Below are positions 41,859 through 52,430 of a stretch of 64,000 nt of DNA, piece after piece (the stretch's first letter is position 1; every line of letters begins with the position of its first letter). Source of the stretch: Alphaproteobacteria bacterium (GTDB lineage: Bacteria; Pseudomonadota; Alphaproteobacteria; Rhodospirillales; Rhodospirillaceae); NCBI GenBank assembly GCA_012103295.1, contig WLXB01000006.1, positions 1 through 64,000 on the forward strand, written 5' to 3'. Under the pieces are notes generated by a model. The model worked only from the letters and a program-made list of their open reading frames with translations. It was not told where the DNA came from and made no database searches. The position numbers were made by a program, and so were the translations under genes.

Positions 41859-43985
41859 CTAAAACGTTGCTCGAATAAACACATTGTAGATACGGCCCCA
41901 CCGAGACAGATCGCGTCGCGTGCCCGTCAGGACGCGGCCTCCTTCTGGTGCAAAGGCCAAAATTTCACGCTCTCGGACGGTCTTGCGGTTGAGGAAATTA
42001 TTGCTCGAAAAATTAATGCGGACGTTGTCGGTCAGCCGGTGTTCAAGGCTGATGGTGAGCGACCCGCCCTCTTTCAGGCGATCCTGCTTATCAATATCGT
42101 TGATGAAGCGCGCACCAAACTGGCTGAAGTTGAAAGAGACATGTCCGTCGATAATCGTTTTAACTTCGTGGCGATACTCAACAGACGTTTCCCAGTTCGG
42201 TGTAAAACCAAAACGCCTGGAGACGTCGTCAAACGGATCAACCACTGATGTCTTGCGGCGCAAATAATCGGCCGTCAGTACACCGTCCCACCAGCCTAGC
42301 CTTGTGAAATCAATACTGACTTCCAATTCAGCGCCATACTCTTCGCCATCGCCGATATTGCCGATAAAAGAGACAAGGCCATCGAATGTCAGACGGCCAC
42401 GAGGGTCCTCCACGTACCGGTAAAATCCACGGCCCGTGATGACCCCAACGCCGTCGGCTAAGCGATGCTCCAGTCCAATTTCATAATCCCAGGACTTTGT
42501 CGGTTTAATTTCTGGGTTGCCTGCCTCAAGTTCCTGATCGGTTGAAGTGATGGCGGCAACAAAGTTGGCAAAGTTAAGCTGCCCTACATCTCGGACGACG
42601 GAAAAGAACAGCTTATTGCGAGGCGTCACGTCCCAGTAGGCGTTGAAGGTGGGTTTCACAAAAAACAGAGATCGCGCACTGTTCACATCGACGCTGTTCT
42701 GAGTGATGCGCGATGCCTCTGCAGCAAGCCCAAACTCCAATTCCACATCAGTCCACGGCCTCCACCGCAACGTCGAGAATGCTTCGCCACGGTATTCTGT
42801 AACCTTGCCGTCGCTGTTGAAAATCGGCAACGGAACGAGTTCTCCGTCAACCAATGTCGATAGATCAAAATCCGTCTTCTGGGTATTCAGTGTTCCTTCA
42901 AGACCGATCTGACCTCCGAGGGTGGGACTAAAGGTACGGTCATAAGTGCCGCGCGCGATGGCCTCGGTCGTTACGTCCTGCCTCAACTGGCGCACGATGA
43001 CCGGCTCGTCCAGCGGTTCCAGGTCAAATACATCACGATCCCGATTCTCTTTTTCCCAATTGACCAGGGCAAGGAAAGTGACTGAATCGGAATTACTTAA
43101 AGGGAAACTGTAGTCAGCGCTGAGTTCGACCGTGAATTCGTCGCGCTTATCAACTTCCAAATTGTCGGAAAGTTGATTGACCGCTAGAGCCAGGCGCGGA
43201 TCACGCAAAACCTCACGCCGCTCCCGATCGTTGATCTGCCAAGAGCCAAGCCCATTGAGTTGCAGACGGGAGCCAGAGTCAAAGGTTTGCTCATACCGTC
43301 CCGTGCTCTGAATGGTATAGCGATTGTGCTGTTCTGATTCGACACTGGAAAGTATGTCCTGCCCCGTGAGATCAGAGGTGACCTTGGTCCGTTGCCAAGG
43401 GCGATAAATGGGATTGGAATTGAGTGCGATAGAATAATTACGGTTGGGTTCGTTGACCGCATAGGTCACGCCAAAAATGGGGCGTGCAGAGCCGTCATTG
43501 GTGTAGTTGGGCAGAGCCGCCGTCAACGTCAGCGTGTCACCGGCATCCTCACGCAGGATCACGTTGATAATGCGCTGAGTTGTGCTCTGCACTTCGCTGG
43601 ATGATCCGCGCAGTATTTCAATGCGTTCGACTTGGACGGCGGAAATACGCTGTAGAGCAGATGCCCCCCCGCTGTCTTTGCCGGTGATCTGCTGTCCGTT
43701 GATCAGGATAGCGTCTTCGTTGCCCCGCAGCCCTCGGCGCTCCCCTTCGGCTACAGAGTCACTGATGGACGCCCCTGGTATCCGCTGCAGCATGTCCTGC
43801 AGCGACAAAGGGTTGTAGGCGGTGAAAAAGCTGGCCTCGTAGGTGGTCTTGGTGCCGTCGGCTGAAACCGTGCGGCCCCGGATATCAGTAGAATCAAGCG
43901 AGGTTTGAGCCTGACCGTCGAGAGCGAACCCGAAGACAACGAGGCCCAGTGCGGCAGTGAAAACCGAAGTTAATAAACGCGGCAT
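41859..43985 (-). CDS. TonB-dependent receptor / outer-membrane beta-barrel protein
   Basis: The 708-residue protein has a signal peptide (1-27, ending GQAQ), a plug domain (NPLSLQDMLQRIPGASISD, LINGQQITGK, VERIEILRGSS) and a large barrel. It ends in the aromatic RIYNVFIRATF. The barrel looks like the OMP_b-brl_3 class rather than a classic siderophore receptor, and the usual EEIVVTA TonB box is replaced by SLDSTDIRG. The ATG at 43985 is used because upstream in-frame sequence is not signal-like. The substrate is unknown. Confidence 0.85.
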   Translation of the reverse strand: MPRLLTSVFTAALGLVVFGFALDGQAQTSLDSTDIRGRTVSADGTKTTYEASFFTAYNPLSLQDMLQRIPGASISDSVAEGERRGLRGNEDAILINGQQITGKDSGGASALQRISAVQVERIEILRGSSSEVQSTTQRIINVILREDAGDTLTLTAALPNYTNDGSARPIFGVTYAVNEPNRNYSIALNSNPIYRPWQRTKVTSDLTGQDILSSVESEQHNRYTIQSTGRYEQTFDSGSRLQLNGLGSWQINDRERREVLRDPRLALAVNQLSDNLEVDKRDEFTVELSADYSFPLSNSDSVTFLALVNWEKENRDRDVFDLEPLDEPVIVRQLRQDVTTEAIARGTYDRTFSPTLGGQIGLEGTLNTQKTDFDLSTLVDGELVPLPIFNSDGKVTEYRGEAFSTLRWRPWTDVELEFGLAAEASRITQNSVDVNSARSLFFVKPTFNAYWDVTPRNKLFFSVVRDVGQLNFANFVAAITSTDQELEAGNPEIKPTKSWDYEIGLEHRLADGVGVITGRGFYRYVEDPRGRLTFDGLVSFIGNIGDGEEYGAELEVSIDFTRLGWWDGVLTADYLRRKTSVVDPFDDVSRRFGFTPNWETSVEYRHEVKTIIDGHVSFNFSQFGARFINDIDKQDRLKEGGSLTISLEHRLTDNVRINFSSNNFLNRKTVREREILAFAPEGGRVLTGTRRDLSRWGRIYNVFIRATF

Positions 43986-44070
43986 GAAAGAAACTTTACG
44001 TTGAATGAGGCGATGACATACATCAACCGGGCCAAGAGCGCAAAGAGCACATAGATCAACAGGCTTGGCA

Positions 44071-44101
44071 AAAAAACAACGGCCGGGGAAAACCCCGGCC
44101 G
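44071..44101 (-). terminator. Intrinsic terminator after the 44.1-46.6 kb TonB receptor gene
   Basis: A 9-bp GC-rich stem (44080-44088 with 44093-44101, loop AAAA on the plus strand) is followed, reading on the minus strand, by TTGTTTTTT. It lies 29 bp after the receptor stop and separates that gene from the next receptor gene downstream. Confidence 0.92.
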
Positions 44102-44129
44102 CTGCCAATTTTAGGTCTGTCGATCTAGC

Positions 44130-46598
44130 TTAGAAGTTGTAGCTAGCCCGGATTCCGTATGACCGTGGGATCGGCAGAGCGAGGCGAACCTCGTTCAAAG
44201 CCGGACCAAACGGACCGAAGGAGGCCAAGTCGATACCGTGACCACCTTGCAGGAACTCATCGTGGTTCAAAGCATTCAGCACGAAGGCTTCAAGCAAGAA
44301 CTCATCGGTACGGATACCGGCACGAAGCGACAGGTTATCGTAGGATGCTGTCTTGGTGACGTTACCGGCATCGGTAAAGCGACCACCCTGATGGGCTAAG
44401 TCGAAGCGCGTATACCAGTCAAAATCTTTCGACAGTTCGTTGGTATACTCACCACCAATGGTCCAAGTGTACTTGGGCACAGTGTGCAACTCGTTACCAT
44501 TGGCATCGAAGCTGCCATAGAGCTCGTTACACTGACCACAGACCAAGTCCTTAACTTCAGTATCATTCAAACCAAACGTGGCCGAAAAGCTGAGGTTCTC
44601 AGTCGCCTGGAATTGACCTTCGAACTCAATACCCTTCAATTCAGCAAGACCGTTGTTGATCACCAACGTAATGAGGTTGGCAACACCATCAGCCACAACT
44701 GGAATAGCATTGGAGTTCTGACCATTGAGCCAATCCATTTTGTATATGGCAACGGTGGTTCGCGCCCGGCCATCAAGCCATGAGGATTTCAAACCAAGTT
44801 CATAGTTCTTGATTTTCTCTTCTTCGAAAGTAATCCCAGCGTTCGGGACAACGGCCGCCAACGCAGCGAGCGTTGCGGGTGTTGACGCTGTGAGCGTCGA
44901 GTTGAAGCCACCTGGCCGGACACCACTCGAATACAAGGCATAGACCGTCGAGTTTTCGGAGTAGTTGTAGTCCAACGAAACACGTGGCGAGAAGCTTTTA
45001 TAAGTTGCTTCTAGCGGCGATGGGTTTGCCAAAGGTACGCCGTTGGTCGGAACGATCAAAGTCTGGCTGATCTTATCCCACTGATACCGTGCTTCAACGC
45101 TAAGAGTTAACTCATCGGTGATGTCGTAATATGCCGCACCGAAGACCGCAGGCGTTTTAACCTTGGTTTCCTGAATAGCGGCCGTGAAGAACTGACCCGC
45201 AAAGGCGATGTTCCCGTAGACCGTACCACCAGGAGAAAACGCGTACAGATAGTTGGCGCCAACGGTCCAACGGAGCTTCTGATCAAGAGGCGAAGAAATA
45301 CGTATTTCCTGACTCCAGTCCCGCTGCTTGCCTTGGGTCAGCAACGTGTTGTTTTGGTGTGCAGTTCTAGTCGGGAAGGGCCAGAACGGGTTGTTAAAGA
45401 ATGGATTTGGCCGGTCATGGAAATCCCGGTAGTTCAAATCCAGAACAGTCTGCTGCCGATCCTTATGGAGGGCTGACAGGGAACTGATCGAGTAGCCGGA
45501 CTCAGTTTCATAATCGAGCCGCAACGTGGCCTGAAGCCCACGGCGCTTGGTGCCGCCGTCACGCTTGAAGTTAGGATCGAAAATCTGCAAGAGCGGATTG
45601 ACGGAATCGAACAAAATATCCTGGAGCGTATCGTTGATGATGTAGTCACCAGAAATGAATGACGGATCAACTTCGCTGACGCTCGGCAAGGTGCCGCAAA
45701 TTGCGCCAAGGTTGGCACGGCTTGTTGGGCTTGTGCCGGCAGCAATCGGATCTGTAAGTGGTGAACACGTCCCGTCGCGGTTGGCTCGGCCATTGAATGA
45801 TTCTTGTTTGAGAGCCAACTGTGCCGGTGGGCCATCGTCATTTTCGAAGAAGTTGACGTAGAGTTTCGCCTTCAAGTTCTCAGTCGGTGTGAATACTGCC
45901 GTACCCGAAACGGACACGGTATCCCGCTCACCGAATTCCACCGAAGGATTGGCGAAGTTGTCATAGTAGCCACCTTGGGCCGTATGCCGTCCACCGAGGC
46001 GAACACTCAACTTGCCCGGAATAATCGGACCTTCAACGGACAGAGTTTGTTCATTTGAACCCCAACGTCCGTATTCAGCCGTCACTCGTCCGCCAAATTC
46101 GTCGCCAGGCTCTTTGCTAACGAAGTTGATGGCACCAATAAAAGTAGACCGGCCAAAGTAAGCAGCCTGTGGTCCTTTAAGGACTTCGATACGCTCAATG
46201 TCAGAGGTACTTGGCGCGTGGGCGCCGATGATTGGTGAACCATCGATGAACATTTGCCCACCGGCTGAAACACCAGCGTTATTGCCAAGGAACAGACCAC
46301 GGAACGTGAGAACGTTTGTACCACGGTCGTTGCGACCTGAGTTGCCGGACATATCGGTGAAAGAGAAACTCGGCGTGTACAACTGAATATCAGTCAGATC
46401 CGACAAATCTCTTTTTTCGATATCCACTGCCGAAAAGGCGGTAATGGCCAGAGGCACTTCCATAAGATTTTCTTCAATCTTACGGGCGGTAACCACGATT
46501 TCTTCAAGGGCCAAGGTTTGCGCCACAGCTGCCGCTCCAGGCAGTACAAGTGACGTCACCAAGGCTGTAGTGGCCGCGAGGGCCGATACGCGTTTCAT
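44130..46598 (-). CDS. TonB-dependent receptor
   Basis: The 822-residue outer-membrane receptor has a signal peptide (1-27), a TonB box (EEIVVTA, 32-38), a plug (PLAITAFSAVDIEKRD...IERIEVLKGPQAAYFGRSTF) and a barrel ending LPIPRSYGIRASYNF. The start at 46598 has GGGGAG 8 bp upstream. Its family resembles the receptor at 28.5-30.9 kb, with the same box and plug style. It is divergent from a MmgE/PrpD gene and ends at a strong terminator, so it is likely monocistronic. The substrate is unknown. Confidence 0.94.
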   Translation of the reverse strand: MKRVSALAATTALVTSLVLPGAAAVAQTLALEEIVVTARKIEENLMEVPLAITAFSAVDIEKRDLSDLTDIQLYTPSFSFTDMSGNSGRNDRGTNVLTFRGLFLGNNAGVSAGGQMFIDGSPIIGAHAPSTSDIERIEVLKGPQAAYFGRSTFIGAINFVSKEPGDEFGGRVTAEYGRWGSNEQTLSVEGPIIPGKLSVRLGGRHTAQGGYYDNFANPSVEFGERDTVSVSGTAVFTPTENLKAKLYVNFFENDDGPPAQLALKQESFNGRANRDGTCSPLTDPIAAGTSPTSRANLGAICGTLPSVSEVDPSFISGDYIINDTLQDILFDSVNPLLQIFDPNFKRDGGTKRRGLQATLRLDYETESGYSISSLSALHKDRQQTVLDLNYRDFHDRPNPFFNNPFWPFPTRTAHQNNTLLTQGKQRDWSQEIRISSPLDQKLRWTVGANYLYAFSPGGTVYGNIAFAGQFFTAAIQETKVKTPAVFGAAYYDITDELTLSVEARYQWDKISQTLIVPTNGVPLANPSPLEATYKSFSPRVSLDYNYSENSTVYALYSSGVRPGGFNSTLTASTPATLAALAAVVPNAGITFEEEKIKNYELGLKSSWLDGRARTTVAIYKMDWLNGQNSNAIPVVADGVANLITLVINNGLAELKGIEFEGQFQATENLSFSATFGLNDTEVKDLVCGQCNELYGSFDANGNELHTVPKYTWTIGGEYTNELSKDFDWYTRFDLAHQGGRFTDAGNVTKTASYDNLSLRAGIRTDEFLLEAFVLNALNHDEFLQGGHGIDLASFGPFGPALNEVRLALPIPRSYGIRASYNF

Positions 46599-46964
46599 GT
46601 AGTGATCTCCCCTATGTGTGCCGTGGTCCAAAACCACGCGCACGAACGCTAAAATTCTGATCTCTCCACTTTTGAATATGCGAGGGGCTCTCCCGAAACC
46701 CCATCCCCGTTGGGTAACACGTTCACTAAGCGGCGATTAGCGCCCTTTGAGCGCAGGACACCCTTTGTTATCAAGCGGTTCGTATCGAAACTTCCACTAC
46801 GTGGTCTGCCGGTGCAGGCAACAGATTTGTCCAAACAACCCCCTATAGCCCGCACTGTTGTTACGGTTTTTGTTCTCAAGTGCAAAAATGTCACGACATC
46901 GCGTTTTATTGGCTCTAACGCAGGCGAAATGCTTAGGGTGGCTCAAAGGAAAATGGGGACGGAC
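46599..46964. other. Divergent promoter region, TonB receptor / MmgE-PrpD gene (366 bp)
   Basis: This region must hold promoters for both flanking genes. A 6-bp hairpin (CGTGGT at 46622, ACCACG after a 5-base loop) lies in the receptor leader. Open frames cross it on both strands (one joins the MmgE/PrpD frame from 46710), but they have no ribosome site or recognisable content, so no gene is called. No consensus promoter was found. Confidence 0.5.
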
Positions 46965-48317
46965 ATGACAGAATCAGAGAGTGCCGCATTGACGCTGGCC
47001 CAAGCTGCCGCAGCAACCCAGTGGCCTAGTCTTCCCGCCGACGTTCAAACCATGGCTCTGGACTTGTTTGCTGACTCTTTAGCGGTCGTCGCCGGCGGCG
47101 CCGTTCATCCGGTTATGCAATCGCTGGCATCGACGGTTGAGGCAGCCGACGGACCATCCACATTGATCGGAGAGAAGCGTGGCGTAGCGATGCGTGACGC
47201 AATCCTACTTAATGCAGCGACGACCACCGTCCTGCAGCGCCAAGACGGTTACGCCCATGCAAAAGGGCATCCGGCTAGTCAGCTTGTCCCGGTCACACTG
47301 GGGTTGGCAGAGCGACATGGCAAAACTGCCGAACAGATGCTCACCGCTTTGGTAGCGGGCTACGAAGTGGCTGCCCGCGTTGGTATGGCACTCGGCGGCG
47401 TCCCCTCTCATCTGCACGACAACGGCAACTGGGCAGCGATTGGCCACGCAGCAGCGGCTGCCCATTTGCTCTCAGACGGGGATGCACATGTTATTGCAGC
47501 GGCGATTGACGGTGCGGCATCCCTGGCTCAGTCCTTTGACCGCTTCACCACCGCCGGTGGCGCGACGATGCATCATCTCTATCCAGCCATGGCCGCAACC
47601 CAGGCAATTGCTGTTGCTGAGGGTGCCGTCGCGGGACTCACACCCCTGCCCGGCAGCTTGGAACGGTTTTATGGTCCCAACTTAGGCAGTGACTTTGACG
47701 CGCCTCTTTTGATGGACGGCATAGAAAGTGGCTCGTGGTCTCGGTTCGAGATTCTCAACGGCTATTTCAAACTACATCCCAGTTGCGCGCACCTTCATGG
47801 CGTCAACGATGCGGTCGATGCACTGATCACCGAACACGGGGTCACAGAAGAAAACATCGCGTCTGTCGATGTCGCGACCTTTGGTGAGGCGATGGAAATC
47901 GATACGGATACGCCAGCGAACGATCTGGCTGCGCGCTTTAGCGCGAAAGCCACCGTCGCCGCCGCAATCCGTCATGGCGTTTTAGATGACGGTGGGCTGC
48001 TCGATCTAACGGCGCTGCAGCCACTCATGGATAAGATTACCGCACGACATGACCCCGCCTTAGACAAACACACACCGGCAGGCAGACCTGGCGTGGTCAC
48101 CATCACATTGACGAGCGGACAATCGACATCCAAAGAAGTGATCTATCCACGCGGCACTTCTCAGACCTTAGCAACACCGGATGAGCGCAAGGATAAAGCC
48201 CTCACCCTCCTCGCCCGTCATTACGGGGAGAACGGTGCTACTGCGGTTTACAACGCGGTGATGACCCTAGGACATGGTGGAACGATCGCCACACTGACCA
48301 ACACACTGAGAACCTAG
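46965..48317 (+). CDS. MmgE/PrpD family protein
   Basis: The protein (450 residues from the ATG at 46965; ATG 46953 also possible) matches the 2-methylcitrate dehydratase / iminodisuccinate epimerase superfamily, with [40 protein letters not shown] and [19 protein letters not shown] substrate cannot be chosen, because the methylcitrate-cycle genes are absent. GGGGAC lies just before the start. Its TAG stop overlaps the convergent ettA stop within CTAG (48314-48317). Confidence 0.88.
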   Translation: MTESESAALTLAQAAAATQWPSLPADVQTMALDLFADSLAVVAGGAVHPVMQSLASTVEAADGPSTLIGEKRGVAMRDAILLNAATTTVLQRQDGYAHAKGHPASQLVPVTLGLAERHGKTAEQMLTALVAGYEVAARVGMALGGVPSHLHDNGNWAAIGHAAAAAHLLSDGDAHVIAAAIDGAASLAQSFDRFTTAGGATMHHLYPAMAATQAIAVAEGAVAGLTPLPGSLERFYGPNLGSDFDAPLLMDGIESGSWSRFEILNGYFKLHPSCAHLHGVNDAVDALITEHGVTEENIASVDVATFGEAMEIDTDTPANDLAARFSAKATVAAAIRHGVLDDGGLLDLTALQPLMDKITARHDPALDKHTPAGRPGVVTITLTSGQSTSKEVIYPRGTSQTLATPDERKDKALTLLARHYGENGATAVYNAVMTLGHGGTIATLTNTLRT

Positions 48318-49993
48318 CGCTCGATTTTTTTGTATTTGATACGATGTGGCTCTACGGCCTCGTCACCCAACCGGCGCTTCTTATCTTCTTCGTAGTCTTC
48401 AAAGTTGCCTTCGAACCATTCCACATGGCTGTCCCCTTCGAAGGACAAAATGTGTGTGGCAATGCGATCTAGGAACCAGCGGTCGTGGCTGATGACTACA
48501 GCACAACCGGCAAAGTCCAACAGCGCCCCTTCGAGCGCACGCAATGTATCAACATCTAAATCGTTGGTCGGTTCATCGAGCAAGATGACGTTCGAGCCGG
48601 ATTTAAGCATTTTGGCGAGATGCACGCGATTGCGTTCCCCTCCGGAGAGTTGACCGACCTTCTTCTGCTGATCAGACCCCTTGAAATTGAAGCGCCCGAC
48701 ATAGGCACGACTGGCGACGGGGAACTTGCCGAGCATGATCTCGTCGTTACCGTCCGAGATTTCCTCCCACACTGTTTTGTCAGCAGATAGCGCTTCACGG
48801 TTTTGGTCGATGTAACCGAGTTGCACGGTCTCGCCGACGCGCAGCTCGCCGCTATCCGGTTTTTCCTCACCGGTGATCATTTTAAACAACGTACTCTTGC
48901 CTGCACCGTTCGGGCCGATAACGCCGACGATTCCACCGGGCGGTAAGTTGAACGAGAGATTATCGATCAACAAACGGTCGCCGAAAGCCTTGGAAACATT
49001 CTTGGCCTCGAGGACCAACCCACCAAGACGTTCGCCAGCAGGAATAACGATCTGCGCGGAATCGGGGGCGCGATCCGCCGCTTGTGCGACCAAATCATTG
49101 TAAGCCGCAATACGGGCTTTGCTCTTAGAACGCCGCGCTGACGGGCTTTGCCGTACCCATTCCAATTCCGTATCAAGGGTGCGTTGCCGGCCCTTTTCTT
49201 CACGCTGCTCTTGGGCTAGGCGCTTTTGTTTTTGCTCCAGCCAGGACGTGTAGTTGCCCTCGTATGGAATGCCGCGACCTCGATCAAGTTCCAGAATCCA
49301 ACCAGTGACGTTATCCAAGAAATAGCGATCGTGGGTCACGCCAACGACGGTGCCAGGGTACTCTTCAAGAAACCGTTCGAGCCACGCGACGGACTCTGCA
49401 TCAAGGTGGTTGGTTGGTTCATCGAGCAGCAGCATATCAGGCTTCGAAAGGAGCAACCGGCACAACGCAACACGACGTTTCTCACCACCGGAAAGCTTCT
49501 CAACACCCTCGTCAGCGGGCGGGCACCTCAAGGCGTCCATCGCAATCTCGACTTGCCGCTGCGCGTCCCAACCGTCAGCCGCGTCGATCTTCTCCTGAAG
49601 CTCAGCCTGCTCAGCGATAAGGTCATTCATCTCATCGTCGGTCATTTCTTCGGCAAACTTGGCGCTCACTTCCTCGAAGCGTTGCAGGAGCGTGTTGATC
49701 TCACCAACACCCTCCATAACGTTCCCCAGAACGTCCTTGGAATTGTCTAGCTCAGGTTCCTGTTCGAGGTAGCCGACGCGCAATCCATCCGCTGCTTTCG
49801 CTTCACCCGTGTATTCGGTATCGAGCCCTGCCATGATCTTCAGAAGCGTCGACTTGCCTGCACCGTTGTATCCAAGCACGCCGATCTTGGCGCCCGGCAA
49901 GAAAGAGAGTGAAATGTCTTTGACGACTTCTTTGCCGCCTGGGTAGCTCTTGCCGAGCTTGTGCATGGTGTAGACGTATTGATAACTGGCCAT
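48314..49993 (-). CDS. ettA: Energy-dependent translational throttle protein EttA (ABC-F)
   Basis: EttA is an ABC-F ATPase that binds the ribosomal E site and gates translation by energy state. The 559-residue protein has two ABC domains: Walker [10 protein letters not shown] (41-49) with [13 protein letters not shown], and GPNGAGKST with [13 protein letters not shown]. The interdomain linker is rich in basic residues ([15 protein letters not shown]). Length and motifs fit EttA closely. Confidence 0.95.
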   Translation of the reverse strand: MASYQYVYTMHKLGKSYPGGKEVVKDISLSFLPGAKIGVLGYNGAGKSTLLKIMAGLDTEYTGEAKAADGLRVGYLEQEPELDNSKDVLGNVMEGVGEINTLLQRFEEVSAKFAEEMTDDEMNDLIAEQAELQEKIDAADGWDAQRQVEIAMDALRCPPADEGVEKLSGGEKRRVALCRLLLSKPDMLLLDEPTNHLDAESVAWLERFLEEYPGTVVGVTHDRYFLDNVTGWILELDRGRGIPYEGNYTSWLEQKQKRLAQEQREEKGRQRTLDTELEWVRQSPSARRSKSKARIAAYNDLVAQAADRAPDSAQIVIPAGERLGGLVLEAKNVSKAFGDRLLIDNLSFNLPPGGIVGVIGPNGAGKSTLFKMITGEEKPDSGELRVGETVQLGYIDQNREALSADKTVWEEISDGNDEIMLGKFPVASRAYVGRFNFKGSDQQKKVGQLSGGERNRVHLAKMLKSGSNVILLDEPTNDLDVDTLRALEGALLDFAGCAVVISHDRWFLDRIATHILSFEGDSHVEWFEGNFEDYEEDKKRRLGDEAVEPHRIKYKKIER

Positions 49994-50046
49994 AGTGAAG
50001 TCGGGTCCGTTGCAGCAATAAAATGAATACGCAGGGGTGTATGAGG

Positions 50047-50166
50047 TTACTGGTCAAACGCTGTTCTGACGGCGTTGATGGTATCTTCCCATTCCCCAGG
50101 CGTCACCTGCCGAGACAGGCGAAGGGACGGATACCACGGGTCGCCGCCGCGGTCGAGAAACCAATG
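50047..50166 (-). pseudogene. Remnant of a TPR/glycosyltransferase C-terminus
   Basis: A 39-codon minus-strand frame, closed by TAG above and TAA below, encodes HWFLDRGGDPWYPSLRLSRQ followed by [19 protein letters not shown]. This matches, by eye, the conserved tail (W...DR..SPWYPS.RLFRQ...W..V...V) of large TPR-containing glycosyltransferase-type proteins. No start codon context or upstream domain remains, and the sequence ends 46 bp from the DUF1838 gene. It looks like the leftover 3' end of a deleted gene. The family match is from memory. Confidence 0.6.
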
Positions 50167-50212
50167 CTAAAATTTGCTCCTACTCAGCCGGAGCAGACGA
50201 CCCATAGTCAGA

Positions 50213-51106
50213 CTATTGGCCGATACCGCGCATCTTCAGAATACGCTCGAAGAAGGACGGGCCCTCGTCTAGCTCTGGGGAGATATCGAAGCGGTCGCTG
50301 TGGGCGCGGGCCAGCGCGAGGTAATCGTCGTCGAGTTGCTCCGTGTCATCGAGCTTCACAGCATCAAAGTGCCAATTGACGTTGCCCGGTGGTACGCCAA
50401 GATCCGAATATGGCGGACGCGACCCCGCCATAATGTTCCATCCACACGATACGCCGCTGGCCCGATCAAGGTCCGGGTCAAACACCTCTGATGCCCAAGA
50501 AAACATGGATGCATATTCAATAGAAGGTTGAGGGATAATTGGCGGGAAGTTGTCGCCTTCCTGACGACGAATGACGTCGCCATCCAAAGTCCAGTCCATG
50601 TGCAATGGCTCTTCTTTGTACTTTTCCGGAAACGCCGACTTCATCGACCCGTAATAGGTGCCCATGGGAGTAAACCACTCCCCCTCTTTATGCCGGATAA
50701 AACTTGCCGGCAGCGTTACGGTCGCTCCGTTAATCGGGCTGGTGTATTCGTCGATGAATTCATCAGTTTCAGGGTCTGTGAAAAAAGACATTGTTGAGTT
50801 ATATCGCACATAAGTGATGTCATCGATTTGCCGCCACCAAGTGCTTTCGCTACCACGCATGCCGTACAACAAAATCACGTCGTCCGGCAGTATGGCGAAA
50901 ATCTTACCCTTCGTTTTCCAAACGACACGCTCTTCCGCGCGCGTCCCCATCATCTTGACCATAGCGTGCAATTGTTCGACAGGATCTGTCGGTAGAGATG
51001 AAATAGCAGCGCGGCCGGCGCTTGCACCAGCCAGGCCGGCCGTGGCCGCGCCCATCCCGGCAGCTGTTGTCGCAAAAGCGCGACGTGACACAACATGATC
51101 TGACAT
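50213..51106 (-). CDS. Tat-exported DUF1838 family protein
   Basis: The product (297 residues from the ATG at 51106, with GGGAGA upstream) has a twin-arginine signal (SRRAFATTAAG, about 7-17) and matches the uncharacterised DUF1838 family. Visible features are VWKTKGKIFAILPDD, repeated acidic/Tyr segments (DPETDEFIDEYTSPING) and the WHFDAVKLDD stretch. No catalytic motif is evident. In other genomes this family often lies near secreted hydrolases and TonB receptors, but its function is unknown. Confidence 0.82.
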   Translation of the reverse strand: MSDHVVSRRAFATTAAGMGAATAGLAGASAGRAAISSLPTDPVEQLHAMVKMMGTRAEERVVWKTKGKIFAILPDDVILLYGMRGSESTWWRQIDDITYVRYNSTMSFFTDPETDEFIDEYTSPINGATVTLPASFIRHKEGEWFTPMGTYYGSMKSAFPEKYKEEPLHMDWTLDGDVIRRQEGDNFPPIIPQPSIEYASMFSWASEVFDPDLDRASGVSCGWNIMAGSRPPYSDLGVPPGNVNWHFDAVKLDDTEQLDDDYLALARAHSDRFDISPELDEGPSFFERILKMRGIGQ

Positions 51107-51200
51107 AGATACTCTCCCAATACATTCGAATGAGGATCGTACAGGGCTAAGCCGCACCGCTACACCCCAGACAACCTCGTGCTCACCACCTGATCGCTAG

Positions 51201-51980
51201 CTACCTCAAAGTCTTCCAGCGTTCGGCAGAGTCCTTGTCGAGCCGATGCCCATAATATCCCTGTACCGGTGGTTTGAACGGTTGGTCACCGCCGCGCTTT
51301 TGAAGCCCCGTATACAGCATGGCGTTCGGCCCGATCTCGTCGCGCTCCGCCATACCCAAAATGGTAGCCCGTGAGTCGACCGATACGACCTTGGGGGGCG
51401 ACGTTTCCGCGTACAGAAATATTCGCGGCGCATAGTTGTTGGCTTCCGCCAAATCGAAAAAAAACGTCGGCTGGAAATTGTAAAAGCCGTGATCAACCCA
51501 CCCCTGAAAAGGCAGGCCGTGGAGCATCCACCCCTCATCCTTGGTCACGTCGTGCATCGTCTTAAACACCTGGTAAACATTAAACACGTGCTCAGCCGTG
51601 CCAAAATTACACACGATGTCAAATTGTTGATCGAGCGGAACCGGCTCATTTAAATCAAACTTGTGAACTCGATCATCTATTCCATGCAAATCGATCGCGG
51701 AATAAGTATGCGGGCCTAGAAACGTTTGCCAAAACACGTCCGCCACACCGAATAGCCAGTTGCGTGGCTGATCTTTTGATAGACGGTCCAGCCGCCCAAT
51801 CAATTCATTTGCTTCGGACTCTGAAACGACGTTCTTGCGGACGTCGTCCGCCAGTGTCGCTATCGGCACATCGCCATACCAATTGGACTGACCAAGTTCG
51901 AGAATAGATGGAGACTGAGGAATAAAACCGGCGTCTCGAAACCGACTCAGCAACGCGTACTCTATGTTAGTGATCGCCAT
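51201..51980 (-). CDS. SAM-dependent methyltransferase-like protein
   Basis: The 259-residue protein has a class I methyltransferase-like core. PSILELGQSNWYGD resembles motif I, SAIDLHG resembles motif II, and QFDIVCNFGTAEHVFNVYQVFKTMHDVTKDEG looks like motifs IV-V. It then has LHGLPFQGWVDHGFYNFQPTFFFDLA. The glycine-rich loop is degenerate (LGQSN), so activity is not certain. Similar proteins occur in surface-glycan clusters. The 86-residue gene lies upstream on the same strand. Confidence 0.65.
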   Translation of the reverse strand: MAITNIEYALLSRFRDAGFIPQSPSILELGQSNWYGDVPIATLADDVRKNVVSESEANELIGRLDRLSKDQPRNWLFGVADVFWQTFLGPHTYSAIDLHGIDDRVHKFDLNEPVPLDQQFDIVCNFGTAEHVFNVYQVFKTMHDVTKDEGWMLHGLPFQGWVDHGFYNFQPTFFFDLAEANNYAPRIFLYAETSPPKVVSVDSRATILGMAERDEIGPNAMLYTGLQKRGGDQPFKPPVQGYYGHRLDKDSAERWKTLR

Positions 51981-52102
51981 AGGATTCCAAGTGTCGATTG
52001 CAACCGAGGATCAAAGGACCTAACACAGCCAAACTGATTGGCGAGGCGTCACACCCCGCTTCGCACCGTGGAGTATCATGCCTGCTGTTTAATCGGCTGG
52101 AT

Positions 52103-52363
52103 TTACTCTTTACCGATACGCGGCGTGGACCCGTGCGGCCCAAATGCCCGATCCAAAGTTTTCGTGGAGTCATCGGCCAAGGCTATGGCTTCTGATACAA
52201 GGTTCAAAATCTTCATATTGTTGCTCAGCACATGAAGCGCCTCAGGGCGCGTGTCATCCGTAATCTTTAGACAACGCTCTAGAATATCCTTGCGGATCGA
52301 AATCAGGATATCCTCTAGGCGAAACCCCTTGTCGTTTTCGTCAGACACTAAGAACCGCGTCAT
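52103..52363 (-). CDS. Small hypothetical protein (86 residues)
   Basis: I do not recognise this protein. It is mostly alpha-helical and acidic (MTRFLVSDENDKGFRLEDI...), with no membrane segment or signal peptide. The ATG has a strong ribosome site GGAGAG 7 bp upstream, which supports it as a real gene. It precedes the methyltransferase-like gene on the same strand and is divergent from cysD. Confidence 0.6.
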   Translation of the reverse strand: MTRFLVSDENDKGFRLEDILISIRKDILERCLKITDDTRPEALHVLSNNMKILNLVSEAIALADDSTKTLDRAFGPHGSTPRIGKE

Positions 52364-52430
52364 TGCTCTCTCCAGTCATCATTTGGACTTAAAGTGTTAT
52401 TCAAACGGCATTGGGCCTGACAGCAAACCC

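Noticed and set aside
46710..46964. N-terminal extension of the MmgE/PrpD protein
   Set aside because: The extra 85 residues are not family-like and would leave no room for the promoter; internal starts give the usual length.
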